This document shows, one piece after another, positions 62,954-64,000 of a DNA stretch of 64,000 bases. A program made the position numbers and the translations under genes. The notes under the pieces are model-generated. The model made no database searches and was not told the DNA's origin. It was given only the letters and a program-made list of their open reading frames with translations. Origin of the DNA: Epiperipatus broadwayi (lineage: Eukaryota > Onychophora > Udeonychophora > Euonychophora > Peripatidae); NCBI GenBank assembly GCA_028023455.1, contig JAQFVV010000013.1:10268579-10332578 (forward strand), written 5' to 3'. Numbering within the stretch: the stretch's first letter is position 1; each line of letters opens with the position of its first letter.

Positions 62954-64000
62954 TTGATCTCCCCAGCCCTAATAATAAAAAAAGTTATATGCACTTCTCC
63001 TGTGATACCTGAAACCTCTCAGAATCCTCATCAAATAGACACAAATCTTAAACCCTTTCTTGCTGTTTCTCCCTCATACAATTCTGAATACATTCCACTG
63101 CCGAATGATATTGGCTCTTCCTCCTTGCTTATTGAGGATATTCCTAAACCTGTTCCTGAACTTGAAGCTGCTTTTCCACCAGTCGTCAATCCTGATCCTT
63201 CTGATTCATCTTCTAAGCACATCATATCTTTGAATCGCAAGACTAAAACACCATCTACTATGTTTAGTGTCATATTAGTTAATATTAGAGGTCTGAACTC
63301 TCATGACAGTGCTTATGCCTTATCACACTGGTTTCATCACCAAGCCCCTGATATTCTTTGCCTATCTGAGACTAAGCTCCACATTGGATTTGACCCTGCA
63401 CTCTTGACCTTATTCATCACCTAGCCTACTTTCATTACTCCTACTCCTCCTCTGCTTCAGGAGGAGTTGCAATAATTTTCTATAAAAATTTCCCTATTTC
63501 CTTCTTTAAAATTTTGCACATTGATTCTACCTGTTTAATAGCCACCATACAAATCAATAGTATTCCCTTTAATTTCATAAATTTATACTTATCCAGGGAT
63601 TCAGACACAGTTCTTAAGGACTACACATACTATAAATTCCATCCTCAGAATCAGTCCTCATCCCACTTTAATCATCGGAGATTTTAATCTTACCTATGAA
63701 CAATGTCAAAACAAATTTACACAATTTCTAAATCAACAAATGGAAAGTGGAAGGAGGTTCTTCTCTCAAACCATGTTTTCATTTTACACTCAAACGTCCT
63801 GATCACTCATTGACCTCATCCTCTTTTCTCCCTCCTTTTCACCAATTATAGAAGCTCCTCTATGGTCTACAGTATTTTTTGACCATTTTGCCTTAGAAGT
63901 TAGAGTCAGCCTGGGAACTGTCTTACAGATTGTTAACAAACTACCATGAATCATTTGTATGCTTACTAAGGACAATCTTATGATCCAGCTGATATCAGAA
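62954..64000 (+). pseudogene. LINE-B ORF2 start: apurinic-type endonuclease domain, cut by window end
   Basis: The frame 62954-63424 begins with a Pro/Ser-rich lead. It then shows the exonuclease-endonuclease-phosphatase (EEP) fold start: VNIRGL (Asn, about 63281) and CLSETK (catalytic Glu, 63368-63370). After a frameshift, IIGDFNL (63671-63691; catalytic Asp and Asn at GDFN) and finally DH (63881-63886) follow. At the last site the usual Ser of SDH reads Phe. EEP nicks the target to prime reverse transcription. A stop at 63424 and later frame changes make it a relic. The RT should lie beyond 64000. Whether LINE-B and LINE-A are one family cannot be told, since the copies here cover different parts. 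Confidence 0.8.

Overview
This is AT-rich eukaryotic DNA from an animal genome, dense in repeats. I find no convincing host protein-coding gene, rRNA, functional tRNA or CRISPR array in the 64 kb. Long (TA)n, (TTA)n and (AAT)n microsatellites, many decayed LINEs, Penelope-like elements (PLEs), short foldback elements and tRNA-derived SINEs suggest intergenic or intronic DNA of a large invertebrate genome. A mollusc, perhaps an octopus-like cephalopod, is my best guess. That guess is inference from repeat style, not from a gene.

Layout. 0-3 kb: unique AT-rich DNA with one tRNA-type SINE that still has its target-site duplication (TSD). 3.3-11.4 kb: three decayed copies of one LINE family (LINE-A), two of them head to head with trinucleotide tails at the outer ends. 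13.6-14.7 kb: a foldback element (family F) and hairpin-rich DNA. 14.8-21.4 kb: a composite of two PLE copies of the same family in inverted orientation, one carrying RT and GIY-YIG remnants, the other a 5'-truncated EN plus 3' UTR. A TIR transposon with telomere-like repeats and a small foldback insert with a 14-bp TSD are nested in it. 21.8 kb: a 129-bp MITE with a 7-bp TSD. 22-27 kb: mostly unique DNA. 27.1-28.8 kb and 40.2-41.4 kb: two copies of an unidentified modular repeat whose modules are in permuted order (A-B-L-C versus B-A-L-C). A TATA/Inr-type core promoter signal lies before the first. 35.4-36.4 kb and 41.6-42.3 kb: more LINE-A 3' ends. 37.2-39.8 kb: microsatellites around a GC-richer island whose end resembles RTE/BovB-type 3' ends. 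43.6-44.3, 53.6-53.9 and 54.9-56.5 kb: family F, the last an inverted tandem array with 14-bp flanking repeats and a paralogous empty site at 58.4 kb. 46-52 kb: a perfect 27-bp hairpin, two tRNA-like SINE remnants, two further PLE remnants and several palindromes. 60.4-64.0 kb: the 5' part of a longer LINE (ORF1 with a zinc knuckle, then an AP-type endonuclease), cut by the window end.

Function. Nothing here works together as an operon or pathway; the content is a layered record of transposition. The most notable signals are the PLE remnants, which lie in inverted pairs or share a short 3'-UTR hairpin resembling a degenerate hammerhead ribozyme, the permuted modular repeat, and the family F array with its datable insertion site. 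Every coding relic listed is interrupted by stops or frameshifts and is annotated as a pseudogene.
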